Source: Lactobacillus sp. (GTDB lineage: Bacteria > Bacillota > Bacilli > Lactobacillales > Lactobacillaceae). Taken from it: a stretch of DNA of 64,000 nucleotides. Of this stretch, positions 52,899-61,804 are shown in pieces. Location of the stretch: assembly GCF_014803895.1 (NCBI RefSeq), contig NZ_JAAVAU010000009.1:10810-74809 (forward strand). The letters are read 5' to 3'. The notes below the pieces were generated by a model. The model ran no database searches, was not told the DNA's origin, and saw only the letters and a program-made list of their open reading frames with translations. The first letter of the stretch is position 1; the number at the start of each line of letters is the position of its first letter. The translations under genes and the position numbers were made by a program.

Positions 52899-52935
52899 AA
52901 AAAAGAAGGGTGAAATTAATCACCCTTCTTTTTTT
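52899..52935. terminator. Bidirectional terminator, includes stop of the minus-strand gene
   Basis: AAAAAAGAAGGGTGA-AATTA-ATCACCCTTCTTTTTTT between convergent genes. The minus-strand stem contains the stop codon of the small membrane protein gene. Confidence 0.92.
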
Positions 52936-53219
52936 CTTTCTAAGTAAACTTTTCTAAAATAGTAAAGCGTCAATACTAGAAAAATTAATGCAAAAATTGA
53001 TAAAGGCCACTCTTGATGAAAAAGTGTTTGATAAACTAGCAGGCAAGACACTAACGCACATATTATCCCATTTACAGTAGCGCTCTCCTTAACTATTCCT
53101 CTCTTTATCAAAAGTCTGATAACAAGGTTGTATACTACGATTATTACAAGTGTAATTATCCAAATTGTTTCCCAATTACTAGATAAGTGCAACAGTTTAG
53201 CAATATTATCTGCAATCAT
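52920..53219 (-). CDS. Small three-helix membrane protein downstream of the LytTR regulator
   Basis: 99 residues from ATG at 53219; AGGAGGAGC lies ten bases before it, while an upstream GTG would overlap the site. Three membrane helices (about 18-36, 48-64, 70-90) with a positive end RKVYLERKKEG. Not recognised. It follows the response regulator by about 90 bp on the same strand with no clear terminator between, so it may be an output or immunity-type protein of the peptide-sensing module. That role is a guess from place and size. Confidence 0.65.
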   Translation of the reverse strand: MIADNIAKLLHLSSNWETIWIITLVIIVVYNLVIRLLIKRGIVKESATVNGIICALVSCLLVYQTLFHQEWPLSIFALIFLVLTLYYFRKVYLERKKEG

Positions 53220-53310
53220 TTCAATAGCTCCTCCTAAGTACACTTAAGTGAATAATTTATTCTACAAAAAAGACGAGCATTTAGGAGAAAAAATACATAT
53301 TTTGCATTTT

Positions 53311-54096
53311 TTAATACTTATTCGGTTTAAATTTTTCTATTACTTTTTTTGCATTACTTCTTGAATAATACACACTACTACCATCCGGAAAGAAAATTTC
53401 TTTATTTTTAAAGTCAATCTTTTGTACATTAGCAGGATTAATTAAACAAGACTGTGATATTTTCAACAAATAATTATTTTCACTTTCAATTTTAGAAATA
53501 GTTCCAGAAAATTTACTTTCTCCACTAGAAAACACCAAATCAACCTTGTGATTTAAAGAACTACTCTCCAAATAATAGATCTCACTAATCTTAATCTTCT
53601 GATATTGTCTACCCCACTTGAAAGAGAAATATTGTACTTTATTTTCAATACTCTCATCCACTTTATCCGCACAATTTAGTAAAGTCTGTGTTATCCGTTT
53701 TACAATCTGCTCTGATGCCTGGTCTTTATTAATATAGTCAATGGCTCCAATTCGGCGTTCATAAGTTAATGGGGCGTATTTATCATATGCCGTTATAAAC
53801 ACAATCTGGGCGTTTGCATCCCTCGACCTGATGAAATCTGCTAAATCCACGCCCGTCTTACTATTTCCATCTTTTCCAATTTCAATATCAAAAAAATAGA
53901 TAGCATTTTTCACATCCTGGGCTACAACATACCCCACTACCTCTTCAAACGAGTTAGCAACTAGAGAAACGTCAAGAGACTTATTCTTGAAGCGTTCATT
54001 TTCATCCTGAATATTTTCCCAGGCAATATTTACCTGATTAGCAATATTTTGAACAATTATGGGCTCATCATCACACACAATCACTTGATAATTCAT
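53311..54096 (-). CDS. LytTR-family response regulator (AgrA/ComE-like)
   Basis: 261 residues. Receiver domain (1-130) with acidic VCDDEP near the start and phospho-acceptor D70 in YFFDIEIG; LytTR DNA-binding domain (about 155-258) with KISEIYYLESSSLNHKV and KISQSCLINPANVQKID. These regulators bind paired direct repeats and switch on peptide pheromone or bacteriocin genes. Its ATG overlaps the kinase stop (TAATG). No other obvious target genes are within the window. Confidence 0.92.
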   Translation of the reverse strand: MNYQVIVCDDEPIIVQNIANQVNIAWENIQDENERFKNKSLDVSLVANSFEEVVGYVVAQDVKNAIYFFDIEIGKDGNSKTGVDLADFIRSRDANAQIVFITAYDKYAPLTYERRIGAIDYINKDQASEQIVKRITQTLLNCADKVDESIENKVQYFSFKWGRQYQKIKISEIYYLESSSLNHKVDLVFSSGESKFSGTISKIESENNYLLKISQSCLINPANVQKIDFKNKEIFFPDGSSVYYSRSNAKKVIEKFKPNKY

Positions 54097-55370
54097 TATT
54101 TATCACCTTCAACTGTCATATAAAAATCAAAATATTCACTGTTAGCCATATAAGAAATATCTAAACATGGATATTTCTTATTAATTTGATTAATTGTATA
54201 TAAGCCTAATCCATGATGACCTTGTTTTGTTGTAAATCCCTTTTGAAACAATTGATTCATTTTAGGCTTCTTTTCACTTACACTATTTCGAATCTCTATT
54301 TCTAAATCATTCTCACTACTGTAAAGCATAATCTTTATCCAAGAATTTTCTTCACCCGTGCACTCTTCAATTGCATTATCCAATGCAATTCCTAAGATTC
54401 TTAACAAATCTAACTCATCTATTTCCTGGGGAATTTTAGAAATTTCTTTAGTACATTCAACTTGATATTTAATTTCTAAATCGGACATCTCTGTTAATTT
54501 GGTAATAAATAAGCTCTTTAAAGTATCAACTTTTATGTGATTTAAATTTTGATATTTAAGTAATGCGTTTTTATCTAAATTGTTTTTCGTAAATTGATCC
54601 AACTTTTTAACTACTTCATTCAAATTTCCCTTTTGTGCACTCAATTTTAAAGAGTTAAACATATTCTGATAATCATGCCTAAAACTGCGTAATTTATCCT
54701 CATCTTTTTCTAAATAGTGAGCATACTTCTTTTGTTGCTGATATTTTTTCTCAAGTTCTTCTTTCGTTTTCTTCTTCAACATTTCGTTTTGAATTCTTAC
54801 CATTTCAATATATCCACCAATTATGAATATCCCTTGGAGTATCAAAAAGATTCCAAAAAATGAACCTACAGAAATGAATTTATCACCTAATTTATACTTC
54901 AATACCATTCCAGTAGTTACAGCATAAAAATATATTTCTAACCATAAGAAAACAATCTTATTTTTTCCTATCAACTGTTTTTTTATATACGGACTATACT
55001 TCTTTATTAAAAAGAATAAAATTGTAAGCCATACATTTAAAAATAGAAATTCATATAGATTATTATCTATTGCACCTAAAAAAATTGTTTCAATTGTATC
55101 AAGACTAAGTATTAATAATGCTGTGCCTAGAGAAACATAAATATTACTCTTCTTTCTAAAAAATTGAGTAAAAATGATAAGTTCTAAAATATTAGAGCCC
55201 AGAAGCGTTAGTGGATCGAATACAGACAGCACAGCAAATAAAATTAACAGAACAATAAAAATAATATTCTTCCATTTTAACTTAAATTTTATTTTTGTAA
55301 TCTCAAAAAAAGCCCAGCTATCAAAAATAACTGAAGCCAACAAAGTGTAAATAAAAAGCAGATTATTCAT
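54096..55370 (-). CDS. AgrC/ComD-type peptide-sensing histidine kinase
   Basis: 424 residues. Six or seven membrane helices fill 1-190, a coiled coil spans about 190-225, and the phospho-His is H232 in FRHDYQN, as in the HPK10 class. The catalytic domain has LDNAIEEC (N box) and GHHGLGLY (G box), and lacks the usual F and D boxes of other classes. Members sense secreted peptides. The start is nine bases after the stop of a 24-codon gene, whose stop codon overlaps its AGGAT ribosome site. Confidence 0.92.
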   Translation of the reverse strand: MNNLLFIYTLLASVIFDSWAFFEITKIKFKLKWKNIIFIVLLILFAVLSVFDPLTLLGSNILELIIFTQFFRKKSNIYVSLGTALLILSLDTIETIFLGAIDNNLYEFLFLNVWLTILFFLIKKYSPYIKKQLIGKNKIVFLWLEIYFYAVTTGMVLKYKLGDKFISVGSFFGIFLILQGIFIIGGYIEMVRIQNEMLKKKTKEELEKKYQQQKKYAHYLEKDEDKLRSFRHDYQNMFNSLKLSAQKGNLNEVVKKLDQFTKNNLDKNALLKYQNLNHIKVDTLKSLFITKLTEMSDLEIKYQVECTKEISKIPQEIDELDLLRILGIALDNAIEECTGEENSWIKIMLYSSENDLEIEIRNSVSEKKPKMNQLFQKGFTTKQGHHGLGLYTINQINKKYPCLDISYMANSEYFDFYMTVEGDK

Positions 55371-55378
55371 TTTTTATC

Positions 55379-55453
55379 CTAGTGAAATTTAAACCATTTA
55401 TGTGAATTCCACAAGTTCGAGGCAGCAAAAAAGAATGTAAATAAATTATTCAT
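55379..55453 (-). CDS. 24-residue candidate signal peptide gene
   Basis: Twenty-four codons, ATG at 55453 to TAG at 55379. The peptide opens MNNLFTFFFAASNLW and closes NSHKWFKFH: hydrophobic aromatic front, basic aromatic tail, no cysteine, no double glycine. AAAGGAG lies nine bases before the ATG. The stop overlaps the kinase ribosome site, so the two are coupled. Placement directly before an AgrC/ComD-type kinase is where induction peptides lie. No processing enzyme or exporter is adjacent. It could be a leaderless pheromone, a leaderless bacteriocin, or a leader peptide. Confidence 0.7.
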   Translation of the reverse strand: MNNLFTFFFAASNLWNSHKWFKFH

Positions 55454-55514
55454 ATTAAAGTACTCCTTTTTATATAAATATTTTTAATATATTACCACAG
55501 AGCTTAGCTATGAA

Positions 55515-55565
55515 AAATAAAAACTACCAAACTAGTCATTTTTTTTTCAACTTATTTGGTAGTTT
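55515..55565 (-). terminator. Intrinsic terminator after the EamA operon
   Basis: AAACTACCAAA (55521-55531) pairs with TTTGGTAGTTT (55555-55565) across a 23-base loop and is followed on the minus strand by TTTTTATTTTT. It separates the EamA/small-gene transcript from the signal peptide operon downstream. Confidence 0.75.
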
Positions 55566-55579
55566 CATTTTCTATTAAC

Positions 55580-55780
55580 TTAACTAAAAATAATCATAAT
55601 AAGTCTAACACCCATTAGCACAAAAACTGCGCCAAACCAGATGCCCTAGACAAGGCCATATCTAGCAGACAACTTCTGCGGATTTTTTTCACGTTGACGT
55701 TTTTGATAACCTCGTGACCCCAAACCTAAAACAATAAAAATAATTCCTACAAGTAAAAGAACAATTTTTTGCATATTCAT
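55580..55780 (-). pseudogene. Small membrane protein gene interrupted by an amber codon
   Basis: A 66-codon frame from ATG at 55780, overlapping the EamA stop (TGATG). It starts MNMQKIVLLLVGIIFIVLG (helix), then a charged QKRQREKN segment; codon 45 is TAG (55646-55648), after which the frame goes on GIWFGAVFVLMGVRLIMIIF to TAA at 55580-55582. A second helix thus lies behind the stop. The simplest reading is a nonsense mutation of a two-helix protein; programmed read-through or a real 44-residue product are alternatives. Confidence 0.65.
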
Positions 55781-56685
55781 CAGTCATCCTTCTTCTCCGG
55801 CTGCCAGCTTAACGCCATCACAGCCAAGATAATCATGATAGCTCCAACCCAATCAACTGGTGCCATCACTAAACCAAAGAATAAAACTGAACCAATAGTT
55901 GCAGAGACTGGCTCAAAGGCATCAAGCAAGGTTGCAGTTGATGGAGCAATATAACGCAATGAACCCATCATCCATTGGAATGGAATCAAAGTCCCGATAA
56001 CAATTACGCCAGTCATCAATAAGACTATCATACTGATAGATTTTTGTGGTAAATGTGGCCAGACTGGGTGTACGATGGCTAAGGCAATTCCAGCAATCAA
56101 CAACCCCCATCCCGTTACAACCAGGCTAGAAGTATGATTAAGCAATTTTCTAGGAATCAAAGTATTTGTTCCTACTCCAATGGCAGACAAGAATCCCCAA
56201 AATAAAACTATAGGAGACAAAGAAAGTTGATTAAAACGGCCATGTGTAGCTAAGAAAAATACTCCAACAAACGCTATAATTCCTGCTAGTACATCTAATC
56301 TTCTTAAAACTTGATGCTCAAAAATGACCATATAAATCATTACAAAAAATGGACCTACAAATTGTAAGATTGTCGCAATTGACGCATTAGCTTGTTGTAC
56401 TACAATAAAGTAGCAATATTGCACGGGTAATAAACCTAATAACCCATAAGCAATTACTGTACTTGCATCCTTTTTATTTTTCATTATCTTCATAGGTTTT
56501 TTACCAGTAATTTGGGCAAAAATTAAAAGTAGCACACCACTAATAATCATTCTTACTTGGGTAATCCAAATTGGTGTAATTTCTGAACTAATATTGAATA
56601 GTCCTTTTGCAAAAAGTCCTGATATACCCCAAAAAACACAAGCCAAAGCTGCTAAAAATGTCCATAATTTTTTCTTACTTGCCAT
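55780..56685 (-). CDS. EamA/DMT-family transporter
   Basis: 301 residues with ten membrane helices and two EamA repeats (about 5-140 and 150-290), e.g. ALACVFWGISGLFAKG and later LLDAFEPVSATIGSVLFFG, the drug/metabolite exporter signature. Substrate not predictable. AGGGGGAC precedes the ATG. It is divergent from the asnA leader and overlaps the small interrupted gene downstream. Confidence 0.88.
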   Translation of the reverse strand: MASKKKLWTFLAALACVFWGISGLFAKGLFNISSEITPIWITQVRMIISGVLLLIFAQITGKKPMKIMKNKKDASTVIAYGLLGLLPVQYCYFIVVQQANASIATILQFVGPFFVMIYMVIFEHQVLRRLDVLAGIIAFVGVFFLATHGRFNQLSLSPIVLFWGFLSAIGVGTNTLIPRKLLNHTSSLVVTGWGLLIAGIALAIVHPVWPHLPQKSISMIVLLMTGVIVIGTLIPFQWMMGSLRYIAPSTATLLDAFEPVSATIGSVLFFGLVMAPVDWVGAIMIILAVMALSWQPEKKDD

Positions 56686-56829
56686 AATTGTCCCCCTAGG
56701 ATTTCCTTTTTAATCAGCAATATTCATCATAACAGAAAAGAAAGGAAAAAAGATATATATAATTTTTACTTGATTTTTTATGCAAAGTATTATTAAATAT
56801 AATCAATATAAAAATTAAAAAGCTATGAA

Positions 56830-57090
56830 AAAGACGAGTACATAGTTTATTTCTTCCAGTGAGTTGGCGTCAGTGGAAAGCCAGCAGACCCTGAATTATC
56901 GAAAAACACTTTTTCCAAAAGTTGCCCATCAAACTAGACTTTCTACAGTAGGTGGCGCCGTCTCTGGAACGTTACCATACCAGTAGGGCATGTTGGTGCC
57001 CTATAAAGCCGGTCTATTTTAGACAAACTGGGTGGTACCGCGGAAAAAAGCCTTTCGTCCCTTTTAAATAGGGAGCGAGGGGCTTTTCTT
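56830..57090 (+). promoter_or_regulatory. asnA: T-box riboswitch upstream of asnA
   Basis: The conserved T-box GGGTGGTACCGCGG is at 57030-57043, followed by a terminator hairpin (AGCC-TTTCGTCCC with GGGAGCGAGGGGCT, 57047-57087) and T-run. An AGTA S-turn motif lies at 56837-56840 and a Stem I-like region (GTTGGC, GCCAGC) follows. Uncharged tRNA, expected to be tRNA-Asn, would stabilise the antiterminator and allow asnA expression. The specifier codon cannot be fixed by eye; AAT at 56894-56896 is one candidate. UGGU would pair with GCCA only by a G-U pair at the discriminator. Confidence 0.9.
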
Positions 57091-57121
57091 TTCTCCCGAC
57101 ACTATTTTAAAGGAGAAAAAC

Positions 57122-58135
57122 ATGGAATTAATTTTACCTAAAAACTACCATCCAACATTAAATATTCGCGATACAGAAGCTGCTATTGTTTTTATTCGTG
57201 AAACTTTTCAAGATAAGCTTAGCTTTGCTTTAAATTTGCAAAGAATGTCTGCACCTATGTTTGTAGAAAAAAAGACCGGTTTAAACGACAACTTAAATGG
57301 AATAGAACGTCCTGTTTCATTTGATATGAAGGCCATGCCTAAAGATGAAACTATTGAAGTTGTACATTCTTTAGCTAAATGGAAACGACTGGCTTTAAAG
57401 CGTTATGGCTTTGGAATGCATGAAGGATTATACACCAATATGAATGCGATTCGTCGTGATGAAGATCTTGATAACTTCCACTCAATTTACGTTGATCAAT
57501 GGGATTGGGAAAAAGTTATTTCTAAAGACGAACGTACTGAAGAAACTCTAAAAACTACCGTAAAGAAAATTTTCACCGCTATCAAAGAAGTCGAAACCGA
57601 ACTGATTCGTCGTTATCCAGGTTCTGTCTACCGACTTCCTGATCAGGTTCATTTTGTAACCACACAAGAATTAGAAGACCGTTGGCCAGAACTTTCTCCA
57701 GAAGAACGTGAAGATAAAATCACCAAAGAAAAGAAAGCAGTTTTCCTAATGAAAATTGGTGACAAGTTAAAGCGTAGCGGTGAACCCCATGATGGACGTG
57801 CACCAGATTATGATGATTGGTCACTAAATGGTGATTTACTTTTCTGGTTTGAGCCTCTTAACAAGAAAATTGAAATTTCTTCCATGGGTATTCGTGTTAG
57901 TGAAGAAAGCTTACGTGAACAATTGAAGAAAGCTGCCGTAGAGGAACGAGCAAACTTACCTTTCCATAAAATGCTCCTTGATGGGAAACTTCCTTATACA
58001 ATTGGAGGCGGAATCGGACAATCTCGTCTTTGTATGCTGCTTTTAGGTAAAGCCCATATCGGTGAAGTACAAACCAGTATCTGGCCTGACGAGATGATTA
58101 AAAAATGCAAAGCAGCCCAAATAGCTTTGCTATAA
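57122..58135 (+). CDS. asnA: Aspartate-ammonia ligase (asparagine synthetase A)
   Basis: 337 residues. AsnA makes asparagine from aspartate, ammonia and ATP, using a class II tRNA-synthetase-like fold. Family text: [63 protein letters not shown], and [17 protein letters not shown] at the end. AAAGGAG precedes the ATG and a T-box controls it. Length is normal. It stands alone and ends at a shared terminator. Confidence 0.97.
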   Translation: MELILPKNYHPTLNIRDTEAAIVFIRETFQDKLSFALNLQRMSAPMFVEKKTGLNDNLNGIERPVSFDMKAMPKDETIEVVHSLAKWKRLALKRYGFGMHEGLYTNMNAIRRDEDLDNFHSIYVDQWDWEKVISKDERTEETLKTTVKKIFTAIKEVETELIRRYPGSVYRLPDQVHFVTTQELEDRWPELSPEEREDKITKEKKAVFLMKIGDKLKRSGEPHDGRAPDYDDWSLNGDLLFWFEPLNKKIEISSMGIRVSEESLREQLKKAAVEERANLPFHKMLLDGKLPYTIGGGIGQSRLCMLLLGKAHIGEVQTSIWPDEMIKKCKAAQIALL

Positions 58136-58150
58136 ATAAAAATTGGATAT

Positions 58151-58189
58151 AAAAAAATTGTAGGATTATTAGCAATCCTACAATTTTTT
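58151..58189. terminator. Bidirectional terminator after asnA
   Basis: AAAATTGTAGGATT-ATTAGC-AATCCTACAATTTT with A- and T-runs, between convergent asnA and permease genes. Confidence 0.92.
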
Positions 58190-58200
58190 ATCTGTCATTT

Positions 58201-59592
58201 TTACTTTTGTATTTTCCTAGAAACCCAAAACATAATCAAAGGCAATAATACAAAGCCAAAAACCATCATAGCAATGGCATACCAATTAATACCAATAAAT
58301 TGGCCTTGGGTATTCATAATACCAAATTGTGACTTCCAATCATATTCTACTAACAAGAATACTACCACAATAATTGAGAGAATTGGAACTATTACATCAG
58401 TCCACACATTTTTTGTCGCATTTAAAATTGGTGCACTACTTTTACCTTGATAAAATCTAATTACAGCAATTGGAACTACAATAAATCCTAAAAAACGAAC
58501 CATTGCACTTAATGTAATTAAGTTAACCATATTATACTCAAAAGCCATAGGAATTAAGATTGCTAATCCTATAGAGATAAAAAATGTTCTAATTGGGAAG
58601 TTATTTTTAGTTCTTTTAGTCAAGCCTGTAGATAATTGATTTTCTTTAGCCATAGCTTCTAAAATTCTTGGTGCATTGAAACTTGAAGCAACATTAATAC
58701 CAAACATTGATACAAGCGCACCAACCAAAATAACATCCCTTAAGAGCTCATTTTTAAAAATAGCTGCAATAGCTACAACTTGAGTAGTCGTCATCAATGC
58801 CTTAGGATCAAGTATCATAGCTACAGCTACAACACCAATATAGACAACTGCAATAACCAAAATTGCCAAAGGAATTGCACGTGGTAAATTTCTTTCTGGA
58901 TTCTTCATATCATCAGAACCAGACGCCACAGATTCAAAACCTGTAAAAGCATAAAAAGCTGAAACAATTGCCATTACAAAACCGGTCGTTGTTAAATTTG
59001 GCACAATTTTTTGACCATTTTGTGTGATTTGATCTACTTCATTTAAATTGCTTGAAGCCCCCGTAACAATTAAAAGTACGACTCCAGCAATAATAATTAA
59101 TACTAACGCAGCTAATTTACCAATAGTTGCCAAATTCATAACATACTTAACTACTTTTTGACCAAACAAGTTAATAACTGTAATAATTACCATTAAAATC
59201 AAAAAGCCAATGGTTACATTTATCATCTTGTTTGGATTACCACCAAAAATAGAAATGGTCGATTTAATTACCCCAACAGCCATTACACCCCATGCAACAC
59301 TAGCAGAGAAGTAACGAAGAATTCCCATATAAAATCCTACTTTGTCACCAAAAGCTGCCTTAGAATAAGCATAGGCAGCTCCTGACTTAGTTACATACTT
59401 AGCAGCTGATGCAAAAGAAATTGCTAAAATAGAGGCAAAAATCGCAGCTATTAAATAAACCAACAAAGCCCTGGAGCCAACTTGTTGAACAACACTCCCA
59501 GGTGTTAAAAAGATTCCTGAACCAATAATCGCATTAATTGCTAGCAAAACTATTGACCAAAAACCTAATTTATCACTTTCCCTTTTACCCAT
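58201..59592 (-). CDS. APC-family amino acid permease
   Basis: 463 residues, twelve membrane helices. GFWSIVLLAINAIIGSGIFLTPG in helix 1 and YAFTGFESVASGSDDMKNPERNLPRA after helix 6 are APC motifs of the AA_permease_2 type. It follows the peptidase C26 gene by 25 bp on the same strand, which suggests uptake of a gamma-glutamyl compound or the product of that hydrolase. Substrate unproven. Confidence 0.88.
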   Translation of the reverse strand: MGKRESDKLGFWSIVLLAINAIIGSGIFLTPGSVVQQVGSRALLVYLIAAIFASILAISFASAAKYVTKSGAAYAYSKAAFGDKVGFYMGILRYFSASVAWGVMAVGVIKSTISIFGGNPNKMINVTIGFLILMVIITVINLFGQKVVKYVMNLATIGKLAALVLIIIAGVVLLIVTGASSNLNEVDQITQNGQKIVPNLTTTGFVMAIVSAFYAFTGFESVASGSDDMKNPERNLPRAIPLAILVIAVVYIGVVAVAMILDPKALMTTTQVVAIAAIFKNELLRDVILVGALVSMFGINVASSFNAPRILEAMAKENQLSTGLTKRTKNNFPIRTFFISIGLAILIPMAFEYNMVNLITLSAMVRFLGFIVVPIAVIRFYQGKSSAPILNATKNVWTDVIVPILSIIVVVFLLVEYDWKSQFGIMNTQGQFIGINWYAIAMMVFGFVLLPLIMFWVSRKIQK

Positions 59593-59617
59593 TTATAAAT
59601 ATCTTCCTTAATTTTAT

Positions 59618-60343
59618 TTACTGTTTAGCCTGTTCAATCACATATTTAAATAAGTTATTTTGAATCTTAGAAACTCTATGCAACATTTCTGGATGCCACT
59701 GAACAGCAATCACCGATGCATCTTTATTTTCAATTGCTTCAATTACACCGTCTACGCACCGAGCGGAAATCTTGTAATCAGGAGCTACTTTCTTAATTAA
59801 TTGATGATGAAATGAGTTAGTACGTAATTCTTCTTTGTTCAAAAGATCCGCAATCTTTGTACCAGGTATAGTTTTTACTGTATGAGTAACTAAAGTTGGA
59901 TTTTGTCCTTGAGAGTGCTTAAGCGTTTTTTCTTCACGATAACTTAAATCTTGATAAAGACTACCACCATGAGCAACATTAATAATTTGTGCTCCTCTAC
60001 AAATTCCTAATACTGGTATATGTTTTTCTTCTGCTAATTTCAGCAGCAACATATCGAATTTATCACGCTCAGGCCAAATATTGCCTAACTTTTGTTCGGG
60101 CTCCTCACCATAATTATGAGGATCAACATCATGTCCACCAGACAAAATTAGTCCATCTATACTTTCTAATTGAGCTTTAATAACTTCTTTGTTTTCATTA
60201 AAGGGAATAATAAATGGTACCCCACCATTTTGCACAACAGAATCTACATAATCTTCATTTACATAACTACGGCGATAACCCGGAAAGATTCCACCATTAT
60301 CAATAATCACTGAGCCTGAGATTCCAATAATTGGTCTAGACAT
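59618..60343 (-). CDS. Gamma-glutamyl-gamma-aminobutyrate hydrolase family (peptidase C26)
   Basis: 241 residues. Class I amidotransferase fold with full catalytic set: oxyanion GGHDVDP (69-75), nucleophile C115 in GICRGAQ, H217 and E219 in QWHPE. Similar to PuuD, which hydrolyses gamma-glutamyl amides. The amino acid permease downstream may share its substrate. The paralogue at 32739-33419 has lost all of these residues. GGATGAATA precedes the ATG; it is probably the first gene of the two-gene unit. Confidence 0.88.
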   Translation of the reverse strand: MSRPIIGISGSVIIDNGGIFPGYRRSYVNEDYVDSVVQNGGVPFIIPFNENKEVIKAQLESIDGLILSGGHDVDPHNYGEEPEQKLGNIWPERDKFDMLLLKLAEEKHIPVLGICRGAQIINVAHGGSLYQDLSYREEKTLKHSQGQNPTLVTHTVKTIPGTKIADLLNKEELRTNSFHHQLIKKVAPDYKISARCVDGVIEAIENKDASVIAVQWHPEMLHRVSKIQNNLFKYVIEQAKQ

Positions 60344-60384
60344 TATTCATCCTCCATTCTTCTATCGCCTCTAATATACAAGAA

Positions 60385-60413
60385 ATAGCCTCTTACTACA
60401 AGTAAGAGGCTAT
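60385..60413 (-). terminator. Terminator after tandem permeases
   Basis: ATAGCCTCTTACT-ACA-AGTAAGAGGCTAT, perfect 13-bp arms, six bases past the stop of the second permease; T-run on the minus strand is short. Confidence 0.82.
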
Positions 60414-60418
60414 ATTTA

Positions 60419-61804
60419 TTAATGGTTTTTCTTAGGGTGACGAATATAATACACCACAGTTGCTAATATTAAAACTCCTGCTCCCACAGAAACTGAAACT
60501 CGAGTTTCTGGATTGATAAACATGAAAATAACAATAATTACTAACATAATTAAAGCAAAATAATTTGAATAGGGATAAAGAGGCAATTTAAATGGATGAT
60601 TTTCCATTAAGTCCGGATTATTTTTTCTAAATCTTAATTCTGCTAGCAAAATTACAAACCATGCAACCATACCTGGTAAAACTGATGAACTGTATACTAC
60701 TACAAACAGTTCACTCATCGTCTTATTTACCATTGAAAGAATAACGTTGAGAATAAAACCAATCAATATTCCCCCGGTAATACCATAAATCGCATGATTA
60801 GGTACTATTCTTTTTGAAATATGACCAAAAGTTTTTGGTGCTTCACCATCATGAGAGAGCTTAAAAAGCATTCTACTAGATGAATATATTCCGGAATTTG
60901 CTCCAGACAATGCAGCAGTTAAAACTACAAAGTTAATAATCCCCGCAGCAGCAGTAATTCCAACTTTCGTAAAAGTTTCTACAAAAGGAGAACCCATAGC
61001 ATTTAATTGATTCCATGGATAAATCGTCACAATTACAAAAATTGCACCTACATAGAAAATTAAAATACGCCATAATACCGTTTTAACACTCTTTACGATT
61101 GCTTTTTGTGGATTAGCAACTTCACCTGCTGAAATACCAATCAATTCAATACCCTGATAAGATCCTACAATAATCGCCATTGAGAAAAAGAACCCTTTGA
61201 TACCATTAGTGAAAAAGCCACCATGGGACCACAAATTGCTAAAACCAATCGGATGACCATGATTACCAACTCCAAGAACAATAACTAGTAATCCCAAAAT
61301 AATCATTAAAACAATTGTTACAACCTTAATCATGGCGAACCAAAATTCTAGTGCACCATAAGCCTTTGCACTAACAATATTGGCTAAAAGTAAGAAAATG
61401 ATAATAATAACGCCTGACCAAAAGGCACTTACATTCGGCCACCAAAATTTTAAATATTCTGTAGCTGCAACTACTTCTGAAATTCCAACAACAATATACT
61501 GAAATACAGCAGCCCATTCGGCTAAATAGCCAGCTAATGGTGAGATATAATCAGTAGCATAATCTGCAAATGAACCAGTACTAGGATTAATATATAAAAT
61601 CTCTCCTAACGCTCTCATTACAATATACAAAATTATACCCACAAAAATATACGCTAATAATACTGATGGACCTGTCCACTTAATTGTTGAAGTAGATCCC
61701 ATAAACAGACCTACACCAATCGCTCCACCAAGCGATATCATTTCCATCTGACGGGCAGTCATTGACCGTTTTAATTTCGGTGCACTATTTTTATTTTTAC
61801 TCAT
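60419..61804 (-). CDS. Amino acid permease, tandem copy 2 (AAT family)
   Basis: 461 residues from ATG at 61804, with GGAAAGGAC upstream inside the preceding gene. Twelve helices; the start LKRSMTARQMEMISLGGAIGVGLFMGS is the AAT (ProY/GabP/AnsP-like) signature. By eye about four of five residues match the upstream copy, so it arose by tandem duplication. It overlaps that gene by eight bases. Differences cluster in loops and in a few helix positions such as GIELIGIS versus GIELLGIS. Substrate unknown. Confidence 0.88.
   Translation of the reverse strand: MSKNKNSAPKLKRSMTARQMEMISLGGAIGVGLFMGSTSTIKWTGPSVLLAYIFVGIILYIVMRALGEILYINPSTGSFADYATDYISPLAGYLAEWAAVFQYIVVGISEVVAATEYLKFWWPNVSAFWSGVIIIIFLLLANIVSAKAYGALEFWFAMIKVVTIVLMIILGLLVIVLGVGNHGHPIGFSNLWSHGGFFTNGIKGFFFSMAIIVGSYQGIELIGISAGEVANPQKAIVKSVKTVLWRILIFYVGAIFVIVTIYPWNQLNAMGSPFVETFTKVGITAAAGIINFVVLTAALSGANSGIYSSSRMLFKLSHDGEAPKTFGHISKRIVPNHAIYGITGGILIGFILNVILSMVNKTMSELFVVVYSSSVLPGMVAWFVILLAELRFRKNNPDLMENHPFKLPLYPYSNYFALIMLVIIVIFMFINPETRVSVSVGAGVLILATVVYYIRHPKKNH

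Noticed and set aside
55379..55453. Peptide as an Agr-type autoinducer precursor
   Set aside because: It has no Cys or Ser ring residue in the right place and no charged C-terminal recognition tail, and no AgrB gene is nearby.
56892..56897. Firm assignment of the T-box specifier codon
   Set aside because: Several Asn codons occur in the leader and Stem I pairing cannot be settled by eye, so only a candidate was given.
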